Shown in pieces: positions 1 through 7,500 of a stretch of 20,735 nucleotides of DNA (positions are counted from its first letter, which is position 1; every line of letters starts with the position of its first letter). This DNA comes from CAYLLN01 sp036496265 (lineage in GTDB: Bacteria; Planctomycetota; Planctomycetia; Pirellulales; Pirellulaceae). The position numbers and the translations under genes are program-made. Under the pieces are notes generated by a model. That model worked only from the letters and a program-made list of their open reading frames with translations. It was not told where the DNA came from and made no database searches. The stretch is from positions 1 through 20,735 of the forward strand of contig DASXLL010000245.1 in assembly GCA_036496265.1 (NCBI GenBank). The letters run 5' to 3'.

Positions 1-167
1 GCCAACACGAACCGCGCCGCCGGCCACCCCGCTCCACTCCGGCTGGGTAAGGGCCTGCGCTCCGCGGGGAGGCCGGCTCCCCAACTCGCAGCCCCAGCCA
101 TGTGACCACAACGCGTCTTGACAAAACCCTACATAGCTAAATCCGCGCCGACCTGGAAAAGAATTCT
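1..167. other. left-edge stretch without a confident gene
   Basis: This GC-rich stretch shows no convincing gene. Two plus-strand frames are open from the left edge (to a TGA at 103-105 and to a TGA at 119-121), so the C-terminus of a truncated upstream gene is possible, but composition does not let me choose between them. A TTGACA hexamer lies at 118-123, but no good -10 box sits at normal spacing. I see no RNA gene signature on either strand. Confidence 0.3.
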
Positions 168-314
168 GTGGCGACGAATTCATGGCGAGATCCTTTTGAA
201 TACGACACCCCCGATCCACCCCCTAGCTTCAATCGCAACCTATGGCAATTGCCGTCGCTCGTCAAGAAAATGCCGGCTCATCCGGTGGTCGAATCAACTG
301 GCAACTCATGCTGA
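168..314 (+). CDS. possible small protein of 48 aa, function unknown
   Basis: This is a short reading frame from GTG 168 to TGA 312-314. A GGAAAAG stretch at 155-161 could be a weak ribosome binding site. The peptide is mixed and protein-like (start VATNSWRDPFEYDTP, later NLWQLPSLVKKMPAHP), more so than the overlapping frame, but its third-codon GC is only moderate. There is no membrane segment or recognisable motif. It may equally be a chance frame or a gene remnant. The following 277 bases up to the LysM gene hold nothing I can identify. Confidence 0.3.
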   Translation: MATNSWRDPFEYDTPDPPPSFNRNLWQLPSLVKKMPAHPVVESTGNSC

Positions 315-591
315 TCGCAGCTAAACTCTGGCCCCCCTGACATCGCACAATTTCGCAACGGTGCCACTTCTAGTGAATTTCGCGTCTCCGAAAGCTCTGC
401 CGTCGCAACTCGCATTTTTGCAGCGGGGCGGCAGGCCGTGTCGATCTTCATACTCCGGCACTCCTCGCCTGGCGACGGTCGGATGACTCGCCTGGCGTCG
501 GCAATGCCGAGGTTCGCGGGAATAGCGGTTCAATCGATTATTGCGCTTACGAGAGCAGGATGACGCTCGAAGCGGGCGGAGTCAGCAACTC

Positions 592-1188
592 GTGCGTGCG
601 TCGCGTGTTCTTTTCGCTCTGGGAGTGGTCGCTGCCGGCGTCATCGCCGCGTGGCCCTTTCGTCAGTACCCCGCGCCGCCCGATATCCAGCCGCGGCTGG
701 CGGCTATGCCCATGCAATTGACAATCCGACGGCCCGATGTGCCGCTGGAGCTCGCACCAAGGATCGATATTTCCCCGGCTGAAGGCCTCCACGAGGAACG
801 AAAAGTCAACGAAATCCCACTGCCGCAGCCCGCTGCGCTCCCTACCGCTCCGAATTACGCTCTCGAAAACCTCGCGCCGCCGCCAGCGCTGCCGGTTTCG
901 TTTCATCCGACATTGCCGCCGATTCAACCGAACGATTGGCGGCCGGATGCCATCGTGAAGCCGGCGGTTCAGCCGCGCCCGCCTCGGCCCTATCGCATCC
1001 GCGACCGCGACACGCTGGAATTGATCGCCGAACGCTTATTGGGCGATAAGCAGCGGGCCAGCGAAATCTTTGAGGCCAACCGCAATGTGCTTTCGCGTCC
1101 TGATTTGCTACCGGTGGGTGTTACGATCATGCTGCCCCCGCGAGAAACCCGTACCGATTTGCAACCGGTCGCTGCGCCTCGTCCCTAG
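592..1188 (+). CDS. membrane-anchored LysM domain protein
   Basis: The product is about 198 aa. It has an N-terminal hydrophobic segment (residues 5-22), a long proline-rich low-complexity linker (about 25-130), and a C-terminal LysM-like domain (about 134-183; begins YRIRDRDTLELIAERLLG and ends VGVTIMLPP). LysM domains bind N-acetylglucosamine polymers such as peptidoglycan, so a cell-envelope protein exposed outside the inner membrane is likely; in planctomycetes such proteins are common but mostly uncharacterised. I chose GTG 592 because GGAG at 578-581 is a plausible ribosome binding site. TTG 541 in the same frame would add 17 residues but has no such site, and an in-frame stop lies at 523-525. 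It stands alone, followed by a palindromic repeat. Confidence 0.75.
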   Translation: MRASRVLFALGVVAAGVIAAWPFRQYPAPPDIQPRLAAMPMQLTIRRPDVPLELAPRIDISPAEGLHEERKVNEIPLPQPAALPTAPNYALENLAPPPALPVSFHPTLPPIQPNDWRPDAIVKPAVQPRPPRPYRIRDRDTLELIAERLLGDKQRASEIFEANRNVLSRPDLLPVGVTIMLPPRETRTDLQPVAAPRP

Positions 1189-1224
1189 GGCGAGCGGGGT
1201 CCGTAAGGCCCCCCGGTAAGTTGG
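1189..1224 (+). repeat. dispersed palindromic repeat, copy A
   Basis: This begins directly after the LysM stop codon. The core GGCGAGCGGGG is followed by a GTAA loop and a C-rich arm ending CCCCGGTAAGTTGG. It forms a hairpin of CC/GG plus GGGG/CCCC with one mismatch. A clearly related copy lies at 7411-7443 (GGCGAGCGGGG, different loop bases, then CCCCCGGTA-GTT). Differences fall mainly in the loop and inner stem, as expected for a REP-like family under structural constraint. Confidence 0.6.
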
Positions 1225-1274
1225 CAATCGTCAACGGTCATAATGCAGCCGCTGTAGCGTCAGTGACCCTCCGC

Positions 1275-1280
1275 TATAAT
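1275..1280 (+). promoter_or_regulatory. candidate -10 box for the molybdenum hydroxylase operon
   Basis: A perfect TATAAT lies 42 bases before the TTG start of the FAD subunit gene. No good -35 hexamer is visible at 16-18 bases upstream (the base run there is CTGTAG), so this is a single-element call. Confidence 0.4.
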
Positions 1281-1321
1281 CAGCCTCATTCAATCGCTGA
1301 CTTAATGAGCGGAGCGCTTCC

Positions 1322-2194
1322 TTGAAAGACTTTGATTACGCTGCGCCTTCGAGCGTCGCAGAGGCGACAAAGCTGCTCGCCCAGGCCAATGGCAAGGCAA
1401 AAATCCTCGCAGGTGGCACCGATATCATCGTGCAGCTTCGCGAAGGCCTGCGCGAAGCCGACCTGGTCATCGATGTTAAAAAGATTCCAGAGCTGACGGA
1501 ACTAAACTTTTCAGCGGCCAAAGGGCTGCGACTGGGGGCCAGCATCCCCTGCTACCGCATTTACGACAATGCGGAGATTGCGAAAGCCTATCCAGCACTC
1601 GTCGATGCAGCCCGCATCGTCGGTGGGTGGCAAATCCAAAGCCGTGCCAGCGTCGGCGGTAACCTCTGCAATTCCTCACCGGCGGCCGACACCATTCCGG
1701 CGCTGATTGCACTCGGTGCGGTCGCCGTAATCGCCGGTCAAAGCGGCCAGCGCGAAGTTCCGGTTGAGTCGTTTTGCACGGCACCCGGCCGCAATGTGCT
1801 TCAGCCAGGCGAACTGCTCGTCGCCCTGCAGTTCCCGCCTCCGCAGTCGCGCGGCAGTTCGGCCTACGAGCGATTCATTCCGCGCAACGAAATGGATATC
1901 GCGGTCGTGGGGGCCGCCTCAAGTGTGCAGCTTTTTAGCGACGGCAAAACGATTGAAAAAGCTCGCATCGCTCTAGCCGCGGTCGCTCCCACACCCAAAT
2001 TCGCCGCCGAAGCCTCGCAATGGCTCACCGGCAAGCCCGCCACTGAAGCGACGTTTACCGAAGCGGGCGAAATCGCAAAAAAAGTCGCCACCCCCATCAC
2101 CGACATGCGTGGCACCGCCGAATATCGCGTTCACCTTGTCGGCATCCTCGTCAAACGCACCCTCGCCCACGCCACCGAGCGAGCCCTCGCCTGA
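1322..2194 (+). CDS. molybdenum hydroxylase, FAD-binding subunit (CoxM/xanthine dehydrogenase family)
   Basis: This 290-aa protein passes electrons from the iron-sulfur subunit to its acceptor through FAD. It carries the two FAD signatures of the PCMH-type molybdopterin dehydrogenase FAD domain: AGGTD at 30-34 and SVGGNLCNSSPAAD at 110-123. A CO-dehydrogenase-flavoprotein-like C-terminal domain follows (about 185-285). Its length is typical for the separate medium subunit. The start is TTG; GGAG at 1311-1314, seven bases upstream, is a good ribosome binding site. It is the first of three genes in the common FAD, Fe-S, Mo order, with 35 bases to the next gene. The substrate cannot be read from this subunit. 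No signal peptide is seen, so it is probably cytoplasmic. Confidence 0.9.
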   Translation: MKDFDYAAPSSVAEATKLLAQANGKAKILAGGTDIIVQLREGLREADLVIDVKKIPELTELNFSAAKGLRLGASIPCYRIYDNAEIAKAYPALVDAARIVGGWQIQSRASVGGNLCNSSPAADTIPALIALGAVAVIAGQSGQREVPVESFCTAPGRNVLQPGELLVALQFPPPQSRGSSAYERFIPRNEMDIAVVGAASSVQLFSDGKTIEKARIALAAVAPTPKFAAEASQWLTGKPATEATFTEAGEIAKKVATPITDMRGTAEYRVHLVGILVKRTLAHATERALA

Positions 2195-2229
2195 CACCTA
2201 CTCACCACTCACCTACTCACTCTGCCGCC

Positions 2230-2706
<477 letters not shown>

Positions 2707-2768
2707 ACGGCGTTGTAGGGAATGCCCTCCCGCGGCCTTCCGTGACCGACCAAAAGGATTCCAACTCA

Positions 2769-5078
2769 ATGTCCGATACCCAAGACCTCTACCTCGGCAA
2801 GAAAAAATACTCCGTCATCGGTCAGCGACCCGTCCGTCATGACGGCGCCGACAAGGTCACGGGCAAGGCCGTCTATACGGCTGACCTCGCCCTGCCAAAC
2901 CTGGCCCACGGCAAAATCGTCCGCAGCCCGCATGCCCACGCGCGTATCAAGAAAATTGACGCCAGCGCAGCGCTGAAAATGCCCGGCGTCCTCGCCGTCG
3001 TTACCCACGACGATTTCCCGGATCTGAAGGAAAAATTCGCCCTCATGGGCGAAGCCGGCGCGATCAACCTCAAGCACCTCGCCTCCAACTGTCTCGCGCA
3101 CGACAAGATCCTCTACAAAGGTCACGCTGTCGCCGCCATTGCTGCGACGAACGTGCATATCGCCGAAGAAGCCGCCAAGCTGATCAAAGTCGAGTACGAA
3201 GTCCTACCCAGCGTCACCTGGGTCCTCGACGCGATGAGGTCCGAAGCGCCGATCCTGCACGATGATCTCCGCACGGACGAAATGGGCAAAAAAGGCGATA
3301 AGCCCACCAACGTTCAAGTGCGAATGGTGTTCGAGAAAGGCGATATCGACGATGGCTTCAAGCAAGCGGAAGTCGTCGTCGAGCATGAATTCCGCACCGC
3401 CACGGTCCATCAAGGTTACATCGAGCCGCACGCTTCCGTCGCCAATTGGAACGAAGACGGTCGCCTCAAGATTTGGACCGCCACGCAGGGTGCATTCAAC
3501 GCCCGGCAGCAAATCGCCGAGCTGCTCCAGATGCCCGTCTCCAGCGTCACCGTCGTCCCCTGTGAAATCGGCGGCGGCTTCGGCGGCAAAATCATCGTCT
3601 ATCTCGAGCCTGTCGCCGCATTGCTCAGCCGTAAATGCGGCCGGCCTGTGAAACTCGCGATGCAGCGGAGCGAAGTCTTCGAAGGGACCGGCCCCACGCC
3701 CGGCTCTTACCTTCGTGTCAAAATCGGCGCGAAAAAAGACGGCACGCTCGTCGCCGGCGACGCCTGGATGGCTTACGAATGCGGCGGTTTCCCCGGCGGC
3801 GTCATCGGCCCCGGCGCCATGTGCGTTTTCAGTTGCTACGACTTCCCGCACGCCCGCGTCGAGGCCTACGACGTCGTCAACAACAAGCCGCACACGCAGG
3901 CCTATCGCGCCCCCGGATCAACGCATGCCGCCTTTGCCACCGAACAAGTCATCGACGAGCTGGCCGAAAAGCTCAAACTCGACCCGATCGAGTTCCGCCT
4001 GAGAAACGCCGCCAAAGAAGGCACCCGCCGCGTCGATGGTCCGGTATATCCCCGCGTCGGCCTCATCGAAACGCTCCAAGCCGCCAAAAACAGCGACCAC
4101 TGGAAGTCTTCTGTTAGTAGCCATCACGCTCCGCGTGATGTGCCCGGCGCTTCCGCGCCCCTCCGTGGCCGCGGCCTCGCCAGCGGCTTTTGGTTCAACA
4201 TCGGCGGTGTTTCCAGCTGCTCCGCCAACGTCAACGACGACGGCACGGTGACCTTGCTCGAAGGCTCGACCGACATCGGCGGCACCCGCACCAGCATCGC
4301 CATGCAGCTCGCCGAGACCATCGGCATTGCCGCCGAAGACGTCAAACCCCAAGTCGCCGACACCGATTCCGTCGGCTACACATTTTTGACCGGCGGCAGC
4401 CGCGTCACCTTCGCCACCGGCCTCGCGGCTTACAAGCTCGGCCTCGATCTCGTCGAGCAAATGAAAGATCGTGCCGCCAAGCTCTGGAACTGCGAACCCG
4501 CGTCCGTCAAAGTCGAAGACGGCAAATACAGTCACAACGGCCATCGGCTCAGCTTCAAAGAACTCGCCGCAAAACTGTCGCAAAAAAACCTGCCGCCCGT
4601 CATGGGCCGCGCCAGTGTCGCGCCGGAAGGTTCAACTAATGGCTTCGGCACCCATATCGTCGATGTTGAGGTCGATCCCGAAACGGGCAAGGTTTCCATT
4701 CTTCGTTACACGGCTATTCAAGACGCCGGCAAAGCCATTCACCCCAGCTACGTCGAAGGCCAGATGCAAGGCGGCGCCGTCCAAGGCATCGGCTGGGCCC
4801 TCAACGAAGAATATTGGTTCGACGATCAAAACCGCATGCGCAACGCCAGCTTCCTCGACTACCGCATTCCCACTTGCCTCGACGTGCCGCTTATCGAAAC
4901 CATCATCGTCGAAGTTCCCAATCCCAATCACCCCTTCGGCGTCCGCGGCGTCGGCGAAACCCCCATCGTCCCGCCCCCCGCCGCCATCGCCAACGCCCTC
5001 TACCACGCCACCGGCAAACGCCTCACTGATCTCCCCATGTCGCCGCCCAAAGTCTGGAAGGCACTTTCGTCAAAGTGA
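2769..5078 (+). CDS. molybdenum hydroxylase, molybdopterin-binding catalytic subunit
   Basis: This 769-aa large subunit binds the molybdopterin cofactor and hydroxylates the substrate with water-derived oxygen. It has the a/b hammerhead domain (about 20-135), then the Mo-cofactor domains with EIGGGFGGK (GGGFGGK at 268-274), QAYRAPGSTHAAFATE, and the catalytic glutamate in GVGE (Glu730). The AYXCSFR loop of true CO dehydrogenase is absent, so it is an aldehyde oxidase/xanthine dehydrogenase/hydroxybenzoyl-CoA reductase-like enzyme of unknown substrate. I chose ATG 2769 because AAGGA at 2754-2758 precedes it; the frame is open further upstream but that part overlaps the Fe-S gene. An odd segment near residues 446-468 is encoded by two palindromes (see the repeat at 4122). 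The stop abuts the stop of the converging minus-strand gene. No Mo-cofactor insertion factor is encoded nearby. Confidence 0.92.
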   Translation: MSDTQDLYLGKKKYSVIGQRPVRHDGADKVTGKAVYTADLALPNLAHGKIVRSPHAHARIKKIDASAALKMPGVLAVVTHDDFPDLKEKFALMGEAGAINLKHLASNCLAHDKILYKGHAVAAIAATNVHIAEEAAKLIKVEYEVLPSVTWVLDAMRSEAPILHDDLRTDEMGKKGDKPTNVQVRMVFEKGDIDDGFKQAEVVVEHEFRTATVHQGYIEPHASVANWNEDGRLKIWTATQGAFNARQQIAELLQMPVSSVTVVPCEIGGGFGGKIIVYLEPVAALLSRKCGRPVKLAMQRSEVFEGTGPTPGSYLRVKIGAKKDGTLVAGDAWMAYECGGFPGGVIGPGAMCVFSCYDFPHARVEAYDVVNNKPHTQAYRAPGSTHAAFATEQVIDELAEKLKLDPIEFRLRNAAKEGTRRVDGPVYPRVGLIETLQAAKNSDHWKSSVSSHHAPRDVPGASAPLRGRGLASGFWFNIGGVSSCSANVNDDGTVTLLEGSTDIGGTRTSIAMQLAETIGIAAEDVKPQVADTDSVGYTFLTGGSRVTFATGLAAYKLGLDLVEQMKDRAAKLWNCEPASVKVEDGKYSHNGHRLSFKELAAKLSQKNLPPVMGRASVAPEGSTNGFGTHIVDVEVDPETGKVSILRYTAIQDAGKAIHPSYVEGQMQGGAVQGIGWALNEEYWFDDQNRMRNASFLDYRIPTCLDVPLIETIIVEVPNPNHPFGVRGVGETPIVPPPAAIANALYHATGKRLTDLPMSPPKVWKALSSK
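4122..4159 (+). repeat. two adjacent palindromes inside the coding sequence
   Basis: CATCACGC-TCC-GCGTGATG (4122-4140) is a perfect 8-bp hairpin. It is followed at once by GGCGC-TTCC-GCGCC (4146-4159). Both are translated in frame as HHAPRDV...GASAP within a linker between the tryptophan at residue 445 and the conserved RGRGLASGFWF. The segment looks like an inserted dispersed repeat whose length preserved the frame. Confidence 0.6.
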
Positions 5079-5660
5079 CTACTTCAGCGCTCCCCGCTGC
5101 TGATAAACGTCGAACAGCTTGAACAACGTCTCGCGCACGTTTCCGCCCGCCGCTCGATAAGCGTCTGCGATCTCACTCGGCCCGAGCGCCGAGCCTTCAG
5201 CCGTGATAAGTGTATTCACGACGGCAGCCGCTACATCTTCGCTCGACTTGGTCGCGTATAACGTCGCCAACCCAACATCCGCATGCGCCGTCACCAGCAA
5301 TCCCCCGCCGCTCCTCCACACAAGCCACTGAATCCAAATTCGCGACCACCACGAAAGCTGCTCGTACCCATCGATGATCAGTTGCGTGACTGGCGAAAGC
5401 GATGACTTCTCGATCCGAGGCAATCGTCGCTGCCCTGGGCCCACTTTGAGCATAACAACCTGCCTCCCAGCCGCCTCCATCAACGGCGCCAGCATGGCCA
5501 CCAGCGTCGATTTCCCGCTGCCATGCGCGCCAATAATCTGCCCGCGCCAGTTGCAGGCCTTCAGCCGCCCCACAATCGCCTCGGCCGAATCGCCGTCCAA
5601 AAACAAAAACGGAATCGCTCCCGGCCGGATGAATCGCGTCGCAAACGGATTGGAGCTCAT
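5079..5660 (-). CDS. P-loop NTPase, last gene of a three-gene minus operon
   Basis: This 193-aa protein has a clear Walker A motif (GAHGSGKST, residues 44-52) and a Walker B-like strand (QLIIDGYEQL, Asp97 with Glu100 as possible catalytic base). A LLVTAHAD strand follows, resembling a sensor/ExeA-like AAA ATPase core. It lacks the ABC signature and any membrane segment, so it is probably a soluble ATPase. It is shorter than most AAA proteins and has no lid domain I can recognise. It lies 26 bases after the small beta-rich protein gene and is likely cotranscribed with it and with the membrane protein gene. The start is ATG 5660, without a strong ribosome binding site. Its stop codon directly abuts the stop of the converging Mo-subunit gene. 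The biological role is unknown. Confidence 0.75.
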   Translation of the reverse strand: MSSNPFATRFIRPGAIPFLFLDGDSAEAIVGRLKACNWRGQIIGAHGSGKSTLVAMLAPLMEAAGRQVVMLKVGPGQRRLPRIEKSSLSPVTQLIIDGYEQLSWWSRIWIQWLVWRSGGGLLVTAHADVGLATLYATKSSEDVAAAVVNTLITAEGSALGPSEIADAYRAAGGNVRETLFKLFDVYQQRGALK

Positions 5661-5671
5661 GTGCTCTCATT

Positions 5672-5701
5672 CTACTCAGCCGCTTGCTACTCAGCCGCTT
5701 G
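5672..5701. repeat. 15-bp tandem duplication at a gene end
   Basis: CTACTCAGCCGCTTG occurs twice in direct succession (5672-5686 and 5687-5701). The second copy contains the stop codon of the 144-aa minus-strand gene and the first copy forms most of the intergenic gap. It is probably a recent slippage duplication. Confidence 0.8.
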
Positions 5702-6121
5702 TGAAATCTCCGCTGGTTCAGCCATGACCTTCGGCAGCACACTCGGTACGCGCCCCAGCGTAAACGCCTGCTCAACGACATAATCCCGCCCGCGCCGCAA
5801 AAACAGCCGCAGCCGCACGCACCACTGAATACTCAAAATCGCCCCGCGATAGCTCAGCGGGCTGTTCGGCAACCGCGTCCGCAGCCGCCGCATGGGCCGC
5901 AAGTCGCCGTTTTCCGCATCCGCCGGCAGCCGCCGCTCAAAAAAATGCACGCCCAGATCATCCTCGCCTTTGCCCTCGGTGTGCCATAGCACTGAAGCCT
6001 CGACCGCCTGAATATCGGCCGGATCGACGGCGTCGATCTGATATTCGCAGACCAGCTCGTCGCCGGCTGCAAACTCACGATTCGTGCCGGCGATGCACAA
6101 GCTCAACAGCGGCTCAATCAC
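5687..6121 (-). CDS. small beta-rich protein, possibly arrestin-like fold; middle gene of minus operon
   Basis: The product is 144 aa with no signal peptide or membrane segment. Beta-strand-like alternation runs throughout, with a stretch LPNSPLSYRGAILSIQW followed by VRLRLFLRRGRDYVVEQAF. This pattern (LPxSPxSYxG, then alternating hydrophobics and a charged hairpin) recalls arrestin/Spo0M-like beta sandwiches; that is inference from pattern only. I chose GTG 6121 because it overlaps the upstream stop as GTGA, a classic translational-coupling arrangement, with GGGAG just before it. A longer reading of the same frame upstream overlaps the membrane protein gene and looks non-coding. The tight coupling suggests it works with the membrane protein's C-terminal domain, which shows a similar pattern. 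Confidence 0.7.
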   Translation of the reverse strand: MIEPLLSLCIAGTNREFAAGDELVCEYQIDAVDPADIQAVEASVLWHTEGKGEDDLGVHFFERRLPADAENGDLRPMRRLRTRLPNSPLSYRGAILSIQWCVRLRLFLRRGRDYVVEQAFTLGRVPSVLPKVMAEPAEISQAAE

Positions 6122-7230
6122 GCTCCCGCTCCCGCCACGGCCGCGGGCAACGCCGGCGGCGTCAGTGCCTGCCGAGCGACTCGGCTGCTCACCTCGACCT
6201 CCTTCGCCATTACGCCGGGATAGACCACCACGGGAAAGCCGCGCACGAGCGCAGGCCATTTATCCGCCTGGCCATGCACGACAATCTTCCAGCGAACCAC
6301 ATTATGGCCCGACTGGAACGAGTGCATCGCAGAAATCGGCACGGCGATGTGGCACACCTCGCTCAGAGGCTGGTCCGTTTCAATCGCGAAGTCGCGCCGC
6401 TCAAAGCACAACTGCCGATAAACCTCCCGCATCTCCGTCCGAATGTCTGTCCCCTGCGTGAACGTCGCCTCTTCCTCGCAAATCAGCGAGACTTCCAGCG
6501 ACCGCATCTTCAAATTGCCCTGCTGCACCAGCCACGCTCGATATTCGCCGCCGGGCGCCAGCGGCAAATCCGAAATCTCCAGCGTCGTCTGCCCCATGCC
6601 GCTGCTTTGGAGCAGCAATTGCAAAAACTCCCGCACACCCCAAAAACACACCGCCCAAAAGCCGATGAGCAGGGCGCTCAAGAGCCATTCGTGACTGCCA
6701 TTCACATGCCCGCGGATGACCGACGCCGTCAGCAGGAACACAACGAAGCACCACAACATCGCAAAGATCGTCGTTGCCAAGAGCCGCCAGCCCGGCGAAT
6801 GCGTCGTCGGCAATCGATAGGCCAGCTCGATCCCTGGGCTGTTGGTCAGCCCATCGAACGACGGCACCGTCGGATAATTTCGCGGCCGCGGCACCGCGGC
6901 GTGCACAAAATCGGTATCGGCCGCCTGTCGGGCCAAAGAGCTTCGCCGCTCGACCGAAGTGCCAATCCGCAGCACGGACCAGATCAAGCCGCCGCCGCCG
7001 AGCACAATCGACGACGTCGTCACCAAAATCAGCAGCCACCCCCCATAGCCAAACGCGAACCGACCCGGGTTCGGCTCCACAATGTGCGACGCGACGATGA
7101 CCGACAGGAGCAGCGTGCCGAGCAAAAACAGGCAGCCGCAAAACGCAGCTTCGCCCACTTGGCCCAACCAGTTGGAGCCGGTGCGGCGCTCGCCGCGTTT
7201 TTTCTCGACTAAACGAAAGAATCGGGCCAC
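6118..7230 (-). CDS. four-helix membrane protein with beta-rich C-terminal domain
   Basis: The product is about 370 aa. Hydrophobic helices lie at about 29-51, 62-84, 150-172 and 182-199. A soluble C-terminal domain follows (about 215-355) with repeated beta strands, including SLEVSLICEEEATF, the charged RTEMREVYRQ and VRWKIVVHGQADKWP. I read this domain as an arrestin-like beta sandwich, with modest confidence. The region between helices 2 and 3 is probably a loop on the same side as the C-terminus. GTG 7230 is preferred because GGAG lies seven bases upstream; GTG 7296 in the same frame would add 22 residues that do not look coding. It is the first gene of the operon and overlaps the next gene by four bases. 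I know no function for it. Confidence 0.72.
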   Translation of the reverse strand: MARFFRLVEKKRGERRTGSNWLGQVGEAAFCGCLFLLGTLLLSVIVASHIVEPNPGRFAFGYGGWLLILVTTSSIVLGGGGLIWSVLRIGTSVERRSSLARQAADTDFVHAAVPRPRNYPTVPSFDGLTNSPGIELAYRLPTTHSPGWRLLATTIFAMLWCFVVFLLTASVIRGHVNGSHEWLLSALLIGFWAVCFWGVREFLQLLLQSSGMGQTTLEISDLPLAPGGEYRAWLVQQGNLKMRSLEVSLICEEEATFTQGTDIRTEMREVYRQLCFERRDFAIETDQPLSEVCHIAVPISAMHSFQSGHNVVRWKIVVHGQADKWPALVRGFPVVVYPGVMAKEVEVSSRVARQALTPPALPAAVAGAGA

Positions 7231-7410
7231 GTGTCCGCTCCGGCGAGAACCGTACAATCCGTGCCCAGCGCGATCGTCCGGGACAAACACCCTCACAGCC
7301 GCCCACTACCTCTATCCTAGTGAAAGTTACGCTTTTCCAACACCACCACGCTCGCCGAATCGCTTCCACCGGCCAGAAAACACGGCAACGCGGGTACAAT
7401 GCGCGCAATT

Positions 7411-7443
7411 GGCGAGCGGGGGACGTCAGTCCCCCGGTAGTTC
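7411..7443 (+). repeat. dispersed palindromic repeat, copy B
   Basis: GGCGAGCGGGGGAC-GTCA-GTCCCCC gives a perfect 7-bp stem (7418-7424 with 7429-7435), followed by GGTAGTTCG. It is the sister of the copy at 1189-1224. It lies between divergent genes, in what would be the 5' untranslated region of the propeller gene. TACAAT at 7395-7400 could be a -10 box just upstream, but its -35 is poor. Confidence 0.6.
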
Positions 7444-7500
7444 GAACCCGCCAGTTTCCTTCCGCCGACTCGCGCGGCGCGTGTATAAGAGGACGAAAAA

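Noticed and set aside
1..121. C-terminal end of an upstream protein gene
   Set aside because: Two plus frames are open from the edge and neither has a recognisable motif; not enough to call a partial gene.
3204..4583. Long minus-strand frames across the Mo subunit gene
   Set aside because: They mirror the codon-position GC bias of the plus-strand gene and give Asp/Gly/Ala-rich low-complexity products.
2769..5078. Aerobic carbon monoxide dehydrogenase large subunit
   Set aside because: The AYXCSFR active-site loop is missing; the equivalent region reads QAYRAPGSTHAAFA.
6274..7212. Long plus-strand frame (312 codons) opposite the membrane protein gene
   Set aside because: Its product is Arg/Gln/His-rich with no hydrophobic pattern, and the minus strand holds a coherent operon.
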